DNA of 64,000 bases, taken from the NCBI GenBank assembly GCA_905178155.1, contig CAJINV010000014.1:62001-126000 (forward strand), in the 5' to 3' direction. The stretch comes from Amoebophrya sp. A120. Its lineage: Eukaryota > Sar > Dinophyceae > Syndiniales > Amoebophryaceae. The notes beneath the pieces are model-generated. The model was not told where the DNA came from. It ran no database searches and worked only from the letters and a program-made list of their open reading frames with translations. This document shows, one piece after another, positions 22,379 to 35,000 of the stretch. The position numbers were made by a program, and so were the translations under genes. Numbering within the stretch: position 1 is the first letter of the stretch; each line of letters starts with the position of its first letter.

Positions 22379-22636
22379 CTGCATGAGAGTGCACAACTCT
22401 CCCTCCCCCTGATTTGTATGGCATAAACACAAACAGCAATACAAATAAGAATAACAACAGTTGTACAGGTGGACCCTGTGCATGACAAGTTCATGCGCCG
22501 AGTGTCGTACTATTTGGGATTCCGGAATTTGTAAAATAAAAATGCACGCAATGACACAAGGCAGCAACTGGATTTATTGGGGTCTTTTTGCATGACAAAT
22601 GAGGGGCGGGAGGGGGAGTTGTGCACTACTATCATA
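22379..22636 (-). mobile_element. Introner, family F, in presumed S1 3' untranslated region
   Basis: Termini match family F (GAGAGTGCACAACTC at the low side and the inverted end at the high side). The element begins 41 bp past the S1 stop. The duplicated flank is not clean (GCCGC-like words on both sides). Confidence 0.65.
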
Positions 22637-22676
22637 CGCCGCTGCATGACGCTACTAGAACTACATGCTGGGATCT

Positions 22677-24815
22677 TCACGTAACGTAGCAATAGTTGTA
22701 CGAGTAGTACAGGTCCTCTCCGTTCTCGGTTATCAAGTGCAAAAATGTCTGGGTGGTCTGGAAGATTCTGAGACTTGTCATGCATGTTATGCATGACCCA
22801 GGATGTCTGTAATGCACGACCTAGCATCACAGATTTTTAGAAGGCTTCCTGATGCCTACTCCGCATGACAAACGCCCTCCCCGCGCAGACTAGACCTCCT
22901 CATCTGGCTGGTCATGCAATGCAGATTTTTTTAGAGTCCAAAGTTAGCATCACAAGTTCCGACCTTCCAAACCCAGACACTTTTGCATTTGATATCGGTT
23001 ACCATCATGACATCGTCCGCGTTTGTGCAGTTCGGGTACAGACTGTCGCTCGTGTTCGTTGCGCGCGCAATGTTGCCATTGGTGTCGCTCGGCGTTCGGA
23101 TGTAGCACCACTTTCTATGGAGTTCTCAAGCGTTACATTCTCAACTGTTACACGAATTTGTCGCGCAAGACTACCTTAAGCCGCCAGATGATCAAGCTGC
23201 TTCGCATGACAAATCTCCGAGAGGCTAAACAGCATCTAAATCTGTGCCAAATCTGTGATGCGAAGGGCAGCAAGCTTGCCCCTCTGACTGTTGCCATTCT
23301 TGCATCACAAACTCACGTAACAGATGAGAATGTAACGGTTGAGAACGCCATACTTTCGGATGCAGGTTTTGGGTAAGTCGGTGTCCACACCACATTGGAC
23401 AATGGGGTCAGATATGCATTGTAAATATGTCTGGGTCTGGAAGAGTGGAACTTGTAATGCTGTCTGTGGATTCTAAAAATATCTGTGTTGCATGAACAGT
23501 AAGAGGAGTCAGCTCTTGGCACGCGGAGAGGGCATTTCCCATGCGTAATTAGCATCAAAAAGCTCACAAAAAAACTGTGACGCTAGCACCAGCATCACAG
23601 ACCTGCCTCGCGGGTCATGCAAAATGTGCATGTTGACAAGCCCCGACTCTTCCAGACCCAGACACATTTGCACAGGATATCAGAAATGCTGCACTGTTGC
23701 GCTCGGTCGCCCACTTTTCCCATCTTGCCGGGGCATTCGCTTTCCCACTCCAAGCAATACTCGCCGTAGTCCGGGAGCCCGTCGTAGGAGTTGACGTACT
23801 TGGTCCCATACTCGGTATCCTGGTAGGTTCCGTCCGTCGCGCTTGGGCTCAGGTTCAGCCACCCTTGGTTGCCCGAATCTTTGGCCGGCGCGGTAAACTT
23901 GTCACTGCCCTCATTCTATCAAATGCAAAAGTGTCTGGGTTCTTTGGAACAAAGCAACTTGTCATGCTAAATCTGAAGCATGTAAAGTCCTGTGTTGCAT
24001 GATTGCCAAAAGTTGTCCACTTTTGACCTAATCGAGAAGCAGCTTCTCACGCAGGATAGGCATGGTAGAACTCTCACAGAATCTGTCATCATGCTATGTC
24101 CTACATACCAGACCTCATGGGTCATGAAAAACCTGCATGAAAAGTCTGGCATTCTTCCAGACCCAGACACTTTTGCATTTTATACATTCACGCAGCTGCA
24201 CGTTTCCGCGGTCGGGCGAGTCCGCTTCGCGCGAGCTAGTCTCGCAGCCTCCTCAGCTGCCTTGGCCTCCGCTGCCATGGCGGCAGTTGCGTTTGCGAGT
24301 TCGGCGGGGCCCTCGAGATCAGCGGCTGGCTCCGAGTCGTCGCCTTTTGAGACGGCTGCCTCAGCTTCCGCTTCCGCTTTTATTTCCTCGTCCGCCTCTG
24401 CTTGTGCCACAGCCACGTCGGCCGCCGCATCTGGGTCATCTTCTTCTTCTTCTTCTGCGTCGTCAGCGACCGTATCATCTGATGCTTCTTCTACTGCCGC
24501 CTCCTTTGTAGCTGTTGTTGTCGTGACAGAGTCCTCCTCCTCCGCTACTTCATGCCGCCCGCTCTTCCTCCTTATTTTCAGGCCAAGAGCGCCGGGTACT
24601 ATAATCAGAGTCGTGGGCGGGGACGAGGTGCAAGAATAAATGGACCTACTGCCACTAGTAGAACTAGTAGAGGTAGTGCTACTTGTCGTTGTAGTCCACG
24701 TCGCCCAGCATCCCGTGGCAATGATGATGGCGGCCAGAAAGTACAAGTAGGGGAAGGTCGTGCGGGGGCGCTTCGTGCAGCTGTCAGGTTGCTTCAACAG
24801 CAGCGACTGAACCAT
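22677..24815 (-). CDS. S1: membrane-anchored acidic, Cys-rich protein
   Basis: Complete five-exon gene of 360 codons from ATG 24815 to TGA 22677. Residues about 22-40 (FPYLYFLAAIIIATGCW) form a single N-terminal membrane segment, either a signal anchor or an uncleaved signal peptide. A Ser/Thr-rich stretch follows, then an Ala/Glu/Asp-rich region (EEEEEDDPDAAAD, EIKAEAEAEAA) that could be coiled or disordered. The C-terminal third has about 11 cysteines: CSCVNE, YCLEWESECPGKMG, QQCSIS, VQCG, TCIRKWCYIRT, YPNCT, YNYCYVT. No named family is recognised. The layout (anchor, acidic stalk, Cys-rich head) suggests a surface protein; this is inference. Confidence 0.85.
22731..22994 (-). mobile_element. 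Introner, family A
   Basis: Junction DVMMVTE^NGEDLY; flanks TCGGT/TCGGT. Confidence 0.92.
23116..23352 (-). mobile_element. Introner, family C
   Basis: Junction KTCIRK^WCYIRT; flanks CTTTC/CTTTC. Confidence 0.92.
23413..23679 (-). mobile_element. Introner, family A
   Basis: Junction QQCSIS^DPIVQC; flanks TCAGA/TCAGA. Confidence 0.92.
23917..24184 (-). mobile_element. Introner, family A
   Basis: Junction CSCVNE^GSDKFT; flanks CATTC/CATTC. Confidence 0.92.
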
Positions 24816-26041
24816 TCTCGACGCAGCAGGTCGCGCTAATTATGCGGCACGACTGGCGGACTTGTACTAGCTACAGTGGCCACGACGGCCCCCGACTAGC
24901 GACAGTGGCCACGACAGCCCCCGTTCTCGAGCGCGCACCAGCTACAGGAGGAGGACAGGCTCATGACCATGAGCAACACCACCATATCAATTGCACATAT
25001 GATGTTTTTTCCTTAGTACATCAACTACCGACAGAGCGCGTCAGCGGCCTACGCGGAAGCTCAAGTTCCTTCTGGTTCAGTGATCATTAGAAGAACGTGG
25101 CAATCTTCTTCACTGCAGGACCAGGAGCGGAAGACACTAGAACGACGCTGCGCAGTGTCTATTGGGGACTGCAAAAAAAGGCTCTTAGAGTTTTTACACG
25201 ACCACCCTCTCAACAATCCAGCATGATCCGTGGCAACAAGCAAACATGGAGCATGCAACTGTATTAAATATGCGCGAGCATTATACAACAGTGTGAAATT
25301 ATAAAAAATTCTGTGAGACCGCCGAAATAAACAAGAACGCAAGCGACCCGCTATAATGAGTTGGATGTCGCAGTCCAAGTTTATCTTGCGCGGGAACGGC
25401 ATGAAAATCGAAATCATGCAACTTCAGTAGAGTATATCATGGAACTTTGCCTCGTTGTTCTGTCCTTGTTTTATGTTCTTCGAACTTTAATTTTAAACAA
25501 AAACCAAAATTTCATCGTCCTTACACTTCTACCGTGTTTTTGCTCGCTGGGCTACCTTTCGAAAAGCTGCAGCTCTGGCTGTTCTTGTGCTCGACCACAT
25601 GATCTCCGATACATGTTCTTGTTCGCAAAAATGAATTTATAGATGAAGTACTCACTTCCACCACCCTGCTACTTGCTATACTAGTCCATCTTTTTTCTTT
25701 GTGCTTCTTTTGATGGGGCCTTCAAAAAATAAAATTCACGGGAGGTCGCGTCAAACGTTTTTTCTCGAGCCATACCCACGGCAGTGGCTAGCGATGCAAT
25801 TTTTTGTTCCTATTAATATTCTGGTCTGCGTCTAATGCAAAAAGATAGCAAAAAGGTTCTTGAACGGTGTTTGTCTTTTTACGCTTACGAAAAGTTGTCA
25901 TGAAGATGCAACCCAATCTATCAACAACATGTAAATTATTCATATATAATAATTGCAGCCGACGACCTCCGTTGATCATGATTTATTACTATACAGCGAG
26001 CTGCCACCTCTAGCAGAGCACTTCGATTAGTGCGAAACTAT
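24816..26041. other. Spacer between G2 and S1
   Basis: AT-rich towards the G2 side. I see no gene, no tRNA and no introner here. Confidence 0.6.
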
Positions 26042-26065
26042 GATCATCTTGAATTGAAGATGATC
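26042..26065. terminator. Palindrome just after G2 stop
   Basis: Arms GATCATCTT and AAGATGATC, 18 bp beyond the TGA. It could be a 3'-end processing signal; only the hairpin itself is visible. Confidence 0.4.
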
Positions 26066-26082
26066 TACTCCTAATATCATCA

Positions 26083-29000
26083 TCAATCCGAGTTATCGGC
26101 TGCATGCTCACTTGCCGCTTTGCCTCCCTCTGCTTCGTCCGATCCGGCCGCGGGGTCGGAGTTGCCCTCCTATGGAATCCAAAGATGTCTGGATCTGGAA
26201 GGTTGCAACTTGTGATGCTGTCTCTGGAGGAAGGTCAAAAAAATCAGCATTGCGTGACCAGCAAGAGGAGTTTCGTTTGTGCTACCCGGAGTGGGCGTTT
26301 CTCATGCGGAATACGCATCAGAAGGTCCTTGAATGAAAGATCAGTGATGCTAGGTCATGCATTACAGGCATCAGGGGTTATGCAAAATATGCATGACAAG
26401 CCTGGCAATCTTCCAGACCCAGAAATTTTTGCATTTGATACCTCCGCGGATTGAGCAATTTTTCGCGCATTTTCCTGTATGACTTGCAAAAGTAATATCG
26501 TGCTAGTAGTAAAAAAAAATCGCATGACAAATTTCCTCAGAAGTATAAAAAATTGTCATGCGCAGCGTTCACCTAAAGAAAAAGAATTGTAAATCATGCA
26601 GGACTGCGATTTTTACTACGTACTAGTACTCCTACGATCATAGTACAACAACTTTTGCAGTGCCTATCCTGCGTGTTGTTCACAGGCACCAGGTCATAGT
26701 TGTGGTTGCGGGTCCGCCTGTATGCATGGCAAATATGTCTGGGTCTGGAAGATTGTGAGATTTCTCATGCTAGTTTGGCATGACTCTGAGCTCTGTATTG
26801 CGTGGCCACGAACACCTCCTCTTGTCTGTCATGGAAAAACGATGTTTCTCATGCGGAATACGCAACACAGAGCTATGGGAAAATTTGTCATGCTTGGCGG
26901 TGCATTACAGTGCGCTTCCTGTTCACTGACATGCATCACAAGTTTCCAGACCCAGACATATTTGCATTTGGTAGCCTGTAACACTCCAGCTCGTCTATGC
27001 CGCCGGAGTACGTCCCGGCGGGTTCCTATGGATGTGTCAGAGTTGAAATCGACACAGTTGAAATAATTTGTCATGCATAAAATCGATACCAGTTGGAAGC
27101 CCAACTTTCAAGCGGCGCATGACAAATCTCGGCGGTCCCTAAATCTTGTCTGTCATGCTGTTTAGGCAAAGAAGAGTGATTTTCTCAACATGCTGCTTTA
27201 GCAGCTCGAGCTGTAAGCCCGAACAGGCTTACAATCGGCCTCACTTGCCTGCTCTGCAACACACGCGCCTCGGGTCATGCGTTTTATGCATGACAAACTA
27301 TTTCAACTTTGTCGATTTCAACTCTGACACATCCATAGTTCCAGGGGCGGTGGCGTTGCATTCGCGTCGTTGCCCTCCGCGGCGGCATATCAAATGTAAA
27401 AGTGTCTGGGTCTGGAAGGTTGGAACTTGTCATGCTAAATCTGAATGACGCAAAAATCTGTGTTGCGTGAGTGCCAAAAGCTGTCCGCTTTTGACCAAGT
27501 TGAGAGGGAGTTTCTCACGCAGGAAAGGCACGTAGAGACCTCAAAAAATCTGTCATGCTGGGTCTTGCATTCCAGACCTCATGGGTCATGGAAAACCTGC
27601 ATCACAACTCTTGCATTCTTCCAGACCCAGACACTTTTACATTTGATACGGCATCCTGCTCTGCCAACGCCTGCGCGCTCGTCTGTGGCTCGTCCGGGTT
27701 GAGCACCATGTAATTGATATCACCGTACGGGCCCGACAGCGTGGTGGTTTTATTTGGATTCAGATCCAAAGGGCCGATCACTTGGGGCCCCTCACGGTAG
27801 TCGATATACTTTTATGCATTGCAAAAAGAAAAGCATCGCACTCGTATAAATGTATTTCCACAGCACGAGAAATAAAATTTGTAATGTTGATTTACCCTAA
27901 GAACAAGATTTGTCGTGCATAATTGCAATACGAGTACGATACTTTTGCACAGGATAACTTTCCCAGAATTTTGCAGGTGGGTCCCTGTGCCGCGATGTAG
28001 TACTTCTCAAAGCCCACACACTCGTCGAACGCGTCGCACAGGGCGGCGCACTTCTATGGCGTTCTCAAGCGTTACGTGGTATATTGTATTGCAAGAACAG
28101 CAAGAACAGTCAAAGGGGCAAGCTTGCTCCTTTCGCATCACAGACTTTGCACAGATAAAAATCCAAACGCTGTTTATATAGTACAACTTCGGAGATTTGT
28201 CATGCGAACAAGCAGCTTGATCGTCCGGCGGCTCAAGGAAGTTCTTTCGCATGACGAATTCATGCAACAGTTGAGAAGGTAACCGATTTGAGAACGCCAT
28301 AACTCCGGGACGCTGGGTTGGAGCGCCGTCCCAAGATCCAGCATGAAGGTCGTCGATGGCCACGGCGCCCACGCCCCGTGCTCCTGTGCGCAGACCCCAT
28401 TGCCCATAAACTCGTAGGGCTCGGGAATAATCACGCACTCGTGATACCCCATAGCGCTGAAGCTGGTGAGGGGCGCGTAGTGGCACTCCTCCGGGTCGGC
28501 TTGGTAATTCTTCATGCAGCACGCCCCCTGGTACTGGCGGACGTCGTTGCTCAGCCCGTTACAATGGGCGCAGTATCCTGCCTTCTGGCAGCTTTCCAGG
28601 CAGCCGCGCTGCATGGGGCCGCAGTTCTCACACAGGGGTTTCGTCACGTCCGGGGAAGAGAAGTAAGGCGCCCACCGGCTCAACCACCAATTGTCGTTGG
28701 AATAGAAGTGCGCGCCACAGATGTGGAGGTACCCGTCGCTGTTTTCGTTTCCCACCACGTACAAGTACTTGAACGGTTGTCTGTTCTGTAGTAGGGTAAG
28801 ATCCACGATTGCCTATCAAATGCAAAAGTGTCTAGGTCTGCCACAAGGATGGAACTTGTGATGCTGTCTTCGGATTCTATAAAGAATCTGTGTTGCTATG
28901 ACCAGCAAGGGGAGTCCTCCATTTTGTACGTCTACTACGCGGGGAGGGCATTTGTCATGAGGAATAGGCATCCGGAAGCCTGCTAAAAATCTGTGATGCT

Positions 29001-32000
29001 GATGCTAGGTCATGCACTACAGGCATCATAGGTCATGCAAAACATCCATTACAAACCTCGCGATCTCCATCTCCCAGACCCAGACATTTTTGCATCATTC
29101 CATATTGCCCCCGGGCCTGCAATTCTGTCTTGAAACTTCCCGTAACCCGGAACGACGTCGGGAAGCCGCAGGTAGTCCGTGCCCTCTGTGTGGCCCGCCG
29201 CGTCTTTGAAACTTAATAGCTCCGCTCGTGTAACTGCCTCCGGGTCTGACACCGGGTATGAAAGTGCACAACTCCCCCTCCCCCTCATTTCTATTGCATG
29301 AACAGGAGCGTCAGCAAGAATACAGGATTTGCATGACAAATTATTTGGACAGGACTGTATTTCTATTTGGGCTGCCAAAACTTGTCATGCAAACAGTGCC
29401 AAGCGTCAAGGCCCTTAGTTAGGCACTTTGCATGACAAATGAGGGGGAGGGGGAGTTGTGCACTCTCATACCGGGGGATCCAAAAACACGAAGCCCCCGT
29501 TCAGCCGCGCCCTCGAGGTTTCAAAGTCAGCCGAATTGTCTAGGTCATTCCTCTATCAAATGTAAAAATGTCTGGGTCTGGAAACTTGTGATGCTGTGTG
29601 GCGTATCATGAGGAGGCGACAATTGCTGGCTCAGCATGACAAGTTTCTGAGCTTCTAGGTGTTGCCTATTCTGCATGACAAACTACGTTTCTGCATGACA
29701 GAAAAGTAGGGCTCTTCGGTAATGTGCATGACAGATTTAAGAGTCATGCCAGACAAGCATGACAAACTTGCATTCTTCCAGACCCAGACATTTTTACATT
29801 TGATATCCTCCCGGGGGGCATGTTCTCGGATCCTTCCACTACGTCGCCGATGTTCCAGAGCTCCATCGAGGAGAGCGTGTGCTCCCGCCCGTCCGCGAAC
29901 TCGATGCGCCACCAGCCCCGGTCGCCGTCCCCCGCCACCGGACCCGCCGTGCTAGCGCAAACGAGCGGGCGCGCGTCTGGATTTCTGTCTGTCAAGTGAC
30001 GCGAGTTCGCTCTGCCCTTCTGGTAGCTGAGGGGCAGCTTGGCCAGGTCCAGAATTCCGGGGAGGTCGGTCGCTCTCGTCGTGCTCTGCGTGGCGCGCAG
30101 CAGATCAGGAAACACCCGCAAACGGGGCTCCGTCATCCACCACTGCTCCGTGGAAAAGGCGTGGAAGCCACAGATCTGCATCGCTTTACGGTGATCTTTA
30201 TCGCCATTCGACTTGGCCTTGGTGTACTGTCGTGGGCCAATGATGTATGGATGCGTCAGAGTTGAAATCGACAAAGTTGAAATAATTTGTAATGCATAAA
30301 ATGCGATACAGAAAGTGACTCTATTGCAGAGGACGCAAGGGAGGCAGATTATAGTCCTGGTAAGGGTCAAAAGTTGGACTGCTGACTAGCATGACAGAAG
30401 GCAGCTCTTTTGCCCTAAACCGCATGACAGACTCTTTTCCAGGACCGGGAAGATTTTTCATGCACCGACTACAAACTGCAGGTCTAACTGGCATCCATTT
30501 TATGCATGACAAACTATTTCAACTTTGACGATTTCAAACCTGACACATCCATATGATGTAGATGTACTTTACATCTCGGTGGTCCGGGTCCAGCGTCACG
30601 CTCCATCCCCGTGGACCTTTGCCATCGGTCCCTGCGTAATTGGGAATGTCGTCAGAAAGCTCGAACCACAATTTGTCTTTCTGGCCTGACTCGTTGTCCT
30701 TTCTCCACGTTTCCAGCACTGTTGCGATTTCGTCCGTTGCAGTGTCTTTCAGGGAGGCGGGCAGGGTGTCCTTTCCGTCATCTATAATTGCAAACCCCTT
30801 ATTCATGCAGTCCTTCCAACCCAGGGCGTTCCAAATCTCCACCCGAGAAAGTGTGTGCGTCTGTCCATCGTTAAACTCCATGCGCCAAAAACCGGCGGCG
30901 TAATTGGAACCGTCGGCGTTTGGTTTTTTCCACCCGGACATAGCACACACGTGAGGTCGCCTCGTATCCCACCAGTGGCGTCCTGTGTTACTACCCAATA
31001 CGTACCCGAGCGGGTTGCGCGCACCGTCCTCCGGTCTGTTCGCTGAGCTGAGCGTGGCATGGAGATGGTCTGGCGGCACCCTATATTCTGCTTCCGTTGT
31101 ACGTCTATCCGTTCTATCAAATGTAAAAGTGTCTGGGTCTGGAAGAATACAAGATTTGTGATGCAGGTTTTCCATGACCCATGAGGACTGGAATGCGAAA
31201 CCCAGCATGACAGATTTTTTGAGGTCTCTATCATTTTGTTCCTGCGTGAGAAACTCCCTCACAACTTGGTCAAAAGCGGACAGCTTTTGGCACTCACGCA
31301 ACACAGATTTTTGCATCATTTAGACCAGCCATGCTCCGGCTTCCGCCGGAGCGCAAGGCTGTTGGGCCGGGGCAAAACTGTTTGCCGATTGGCATTGGAC
31401 CACAACACCACGGGCCTGCGCACAACAAAACATATTGGGGCCCTGCTGCCTGTTTGCGCCGCGCCAACACGCAGGACCACTTGCGCGCTTCCCGCACCTG
31501 TGGGCGCTCTGCGCAGGGAGCAGCTGCAAAGAACACCGGGGGCGAACAGAAGCCGCCCGGCGCGAGAGGGTGGCGCGAGAGGGTAGCGCGAGAGGGTAGC
31601 GCCAGAGGGTTGCGCGAGAGGGTGGCGCGAGAGGCTGGCGCGAGAGGGTGCGCGAGAGGGTGCGCGAGAGGGTGGCGCGGAAAGACACCGAACAAAAGAA
31701 GTTCCCGAATGGCCTGCAGTGCGAAATATGGGTAGCGCCATGCGGATGCGCGCCAATTTCCTTCCGTTTTTACCCTCTCGCAGACCCTCTTTTTGACCTC
31801 TTTCGGGGGTCCCCGCTAATAATCCGGCTATACTCACGGGTAGAGGGCGACAGAGGTGGCCGAGAGGTGGCCAAGAGGGTCCGCGGGAGGTCGCCCCTTA
31901 TTCGCGCAACCTCTCGGCACCTCTGTCCACCTCTCGCCTGCCCTCTTTTCTACCTCTCGGCACCCTCCGAGGCGCTTAGCGGCCCTAAAGGGCGACCGGT

Positions 32001-35000
32001 TCGGCGGGCTATACTCGCTCCACCTCTCGCGCACCCTCTCGAACTGCCCCCCGCGTCACCTCTCCACCTCTGTCGGCCTCTTTTTGACCTCTTTTGACCT
32101 CTTTTTTACCTCCCGGCCACCTCTCGTGTACCCTCTCTAGACCAATATTTTCGCATGAATATAATAGATAGTAATTTAGCATGACAAGTTGCAACCTTCC
32201 AGACCCAGACATTTTTGCAATCCATACGTTCTTGCAAGGTCGCCATGTTGACTATCGTCCTCTTGCGCGAATGACGCAGCGCTCAGATCGCCGCTCCGCT
32301 GCGACCACGCGGCCGCACTAGGGGAAGTGGCTGAGGACGACCATGAGGACATGCATTGCAAAAGTAGTGGTGCGCTCCTAGTGGTAGTAATTGTAGTCAT
32401 GCATTTCTTTCCGGAAATAAATCTGCATTGTAAATTGCATGTCTCATAATTCTGCGAAAATTTGTCATGCGATTTATACTAGCGCGATACTTTTCCCTTT
32501 GCACTGCATAGAGGAGGTGGCTTCACTATTGTTTATCCCGTCCTCATCCAGCACTGAGCTGGTGGTGCTTAAGGCGTTCTTGTTACTACTTTGCTGCTCT
32601 ACTACCTGAAGCAATGAGTTCCGCAGTTGTCCTTGCAGCACAAGCGTGACCCCAGCCGCCGCGGTAGTGGTGGAGGTTGTAGTTGTTGGCGCAGTATGCA
32701 TTGCAAATATGTCTTCAAAACTAAAAAAAATATGTGTTACATAAACTCAATTCTTGCCAAGCAAAACGTGAATTTCTGATGCGGAACAGGCATGAAAAAG
32801 CTCCTGCGCAATCTGTGATGCTCCTGAGTGCACTCCATACCATGTCTGTCCTTCACGAGATGCGTGACAAACTCCCCCAATTATGTTTCAGACCCAGACA
32901 TAGTTGCAGTTGATATGCAGTTCCACCTCCCGCTGCTTCACGTTCCGACTCTAGAGTCGCTTGCACGGGAATGACACAGACGAAGTAGTCCGCTGCCCCA
33001 TAAAACTCGTTCGCGGGCACGCTCGCGCACTCCCGCTTCGTTGCTATTCCCGGACAATCTTTAACCGACATCGTGATCTTCCCCATCCAATTTGTCATGC
33101 GAAGATAATAAATAGTGGAATTGTACTTGTACACGAACAGTGGAGCTTTCCCGCCAAGGCCCCTCTTGGCCCAGAGCCTCGACCACGGGCGGGGCTGGCA
33201 AAATTCGCCGCGCTGCCGCGCACACGAGCAAGGGAAGGCCCGGGCCTGCAGAAGGGGGGCCCGCCGGAAGGGGGGCCGCGGCGCAGGTCCACGAGCTCGC
33301 GCGTAGCCCAGACGGAGTTGGTCTGCCCGCCCGTCTCGCAGATGCCCCCGCCCCCGGAAGGGCCACCGGGAAAGCCGCGGGCAGGTTCGTTGGCTCACTG
33401 CCGCGGCACAAAGAGGGCAGACAAAAATATAAAGCTTCGGCGGGCGTGTGCCAGATATGGGCCCCCCTTGCTTCCGGCCGTACGCAGAGCAGGAAAAGGG
33501 TTCGGCGAGAAGCAAAAAGGCGGGCCCCCGAAGGCCGCCCGCCCTGATTGAAGGCCCCCCCGGAGGCCCCCTAAGGCATCCCCTGCGGCTTCCCTCCGAG
33601 GCCCTTCTTGGCCTACCCCCAACCCCTTTCGTTTCTTGCTGCCGCGCACCGGCGGAGTCAGCAAGCGGAGCCGCATTCGCCGCACAAAAGAGCAAGGGAA
33701 GGCTGGCCCGGGCCTGCAGAAGGCCTCCACGCAGATCAGCGCGCGCGCTGCCCTTGCGGGGTTGGTCCGTCCGTCGCGTCCCGCAGATGTTCCCGCCCCC
33801 GAGAGGGCCCGCGGCAACGCTCCGATCGGGCACATTGGGCCACACTGCCTGTGGCCCCCCTGCCTGGGAGGGGCCCCCCAGGCCTGGCCCCCCCCTGCCT
33901 GGGTCACTCGCTGGCGGCCGGCCATATGTCAGCAGAGCAGAAGTTGGCCGGGATTGGAAGCAAGAAGGCAACTCCCTGAGTCCCCCCGAAGGCCCTTCCC
34001 GCTCCCTCGGCCCCCAGTGGGCTTGCCTTGGAGGCCCCCCGTTGACCCGCCGGGAGGCTCCTTGGCACTCAGCGCACGGAAGCAAAACGCGGCACGGCCC
34101 CCATAAGACCGCGGCCAAGGTTGTCGCGCGCGCGCGCCCAGGATTTCCGGAGTTGATGTCGCAGATGTTTGCTTCCCCGGAAGGGCCAGGAGCGGCCTCG
34201 CTGTGGGGCGAGAGACTCTGCCTCGCCGCGGCATACAGAGAACCAGCACAGAGACGCGCAGGGCTTTTGGCACTGCGAGCTGTACTACGGGGATTTTCCA
34301 TGGCACAGCTCGAGTTTGGCACCGCACAGAGGGCTTCCCCATCCAATTTGTCATGCGAAGATAATAAATAGTGGAATTGTACTAGTTGTACACGACCAGT
34401 GGAGCTTTGTAGAAGTCGCGCAAACAAAACAATAAGTGGATAGGGATGTCGTTGTTGGCTATCTTAATTTTCAGGCAATAGTTGCAGCGTCTTTCCGACA
34501 GCAGGCACCGCGGGCTTTTCCGTCTTTGGAGTCTATTGCAAGCAAAAATGCGCCACCCCAGATCGAAAATAAACGCATCCGCCAGAAAATTTGCGATGTA
34601 GATTTGTGGCCACAGATCGGGTCTGTCTTGCAAGGCGGCACGCTCAGGCTGTCCGCCACGTTATTAATACGCAGGCGGTTTGTAGTCATGCTGCCAGGCC
34701 TACAGGGTAGCCGTCTAGTACCATGCTAGGCACCTACACAAAAAGGACCCCCCCTGGGCTCATGATCCGCGTGCATTCGTCCTCTACTGCAACACAAATT
34801 TGAATTGTGTATCCAAGTCCAGCATCAGAAATTTCGTTTTGATATGGGGAGGGGGAATTTTTCCTCTTGATAGAGTCGCACGCGTAACACCAACCCTCGA
34901 TAGCCACGCCGGAGGACGGGTTCCTGCACGCAAAGGGGCACTCCATCTGGTTGGGCCCCATCGCGAGCATGGGCAGGATGCGATCCTTCCGGATGTTGCC

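Larger units (their letters stand above)
26083..27648 (-). other. G2 block: C-terminal region
   Basis: Short exons between five closely packed introners encode TYSGGIDELECYRRTRN and an acidic Ala/Glu/Asp tail. G1 ends with the related SFTGGIIDMECYRDD, which supports homology of the two C-termini. Confidence 0.85.
27649..28813 (-). other. G2 block: third CGPxxQ module and PAN-like ending
   Basis: CENCGPMQRGCLESCQKAGY, CAHC, GACCMKNY, PEECHYAPL, MGYHECVIIPEPYEF, then PWPSTTFMLDLG and CAALCDAFDECVGFEKYYI. G1 has the same string of motifs at 50.1-51.5 kb (CGPRQHECTDVC, GACCMKN, YYECVIVPNSY, CDSFPKCVGFEKYI). Confidence 0.85.
28650..31114 (-). other. G2 block: tandem F5/8-type-C (discoidin)-like domains
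   Basis: Copy 1: HATLSSANRPEDG, RHWWD, FWRMEFNDGQTHTLSRVEIW, WSVTLDP, ICGFHAF. Copy 2: RATQSTTRATDLPG, GWWRIEFADGREHTLSSMEL, YLYVVGNENS, ICGAHFYS. The W-x-x-EF...L..VEIWN core and the terminal ICGFH strand fit the discoidin/fucolectin fold. Confidence 0.75.
33045..34480 (-). mobile_element. Introner, family N, expanded to 1.44 kb
   Basis: Junction CRKDAAT^KRECAS; flanks GTTGC/GTTGC. Only one copy of this terminus is seen. The interior is a GC-rich block between two 70-75-bp direct repeats. Confidence 0.88.

Noticed and set aside
33448-34371. 307-codon plus-strand ORF
   Set aside because: It lies in the GC-rich insert of the N introner, where several frames are open on both strands; no domain, and intronic by frame evidence.
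34477-34479. TGA in frame after CCRKDAATIA in G2
   Set aside because: It is the first sequence inside the N introner; joining across GTTGC restores KRECASVPANEF, as in G1.
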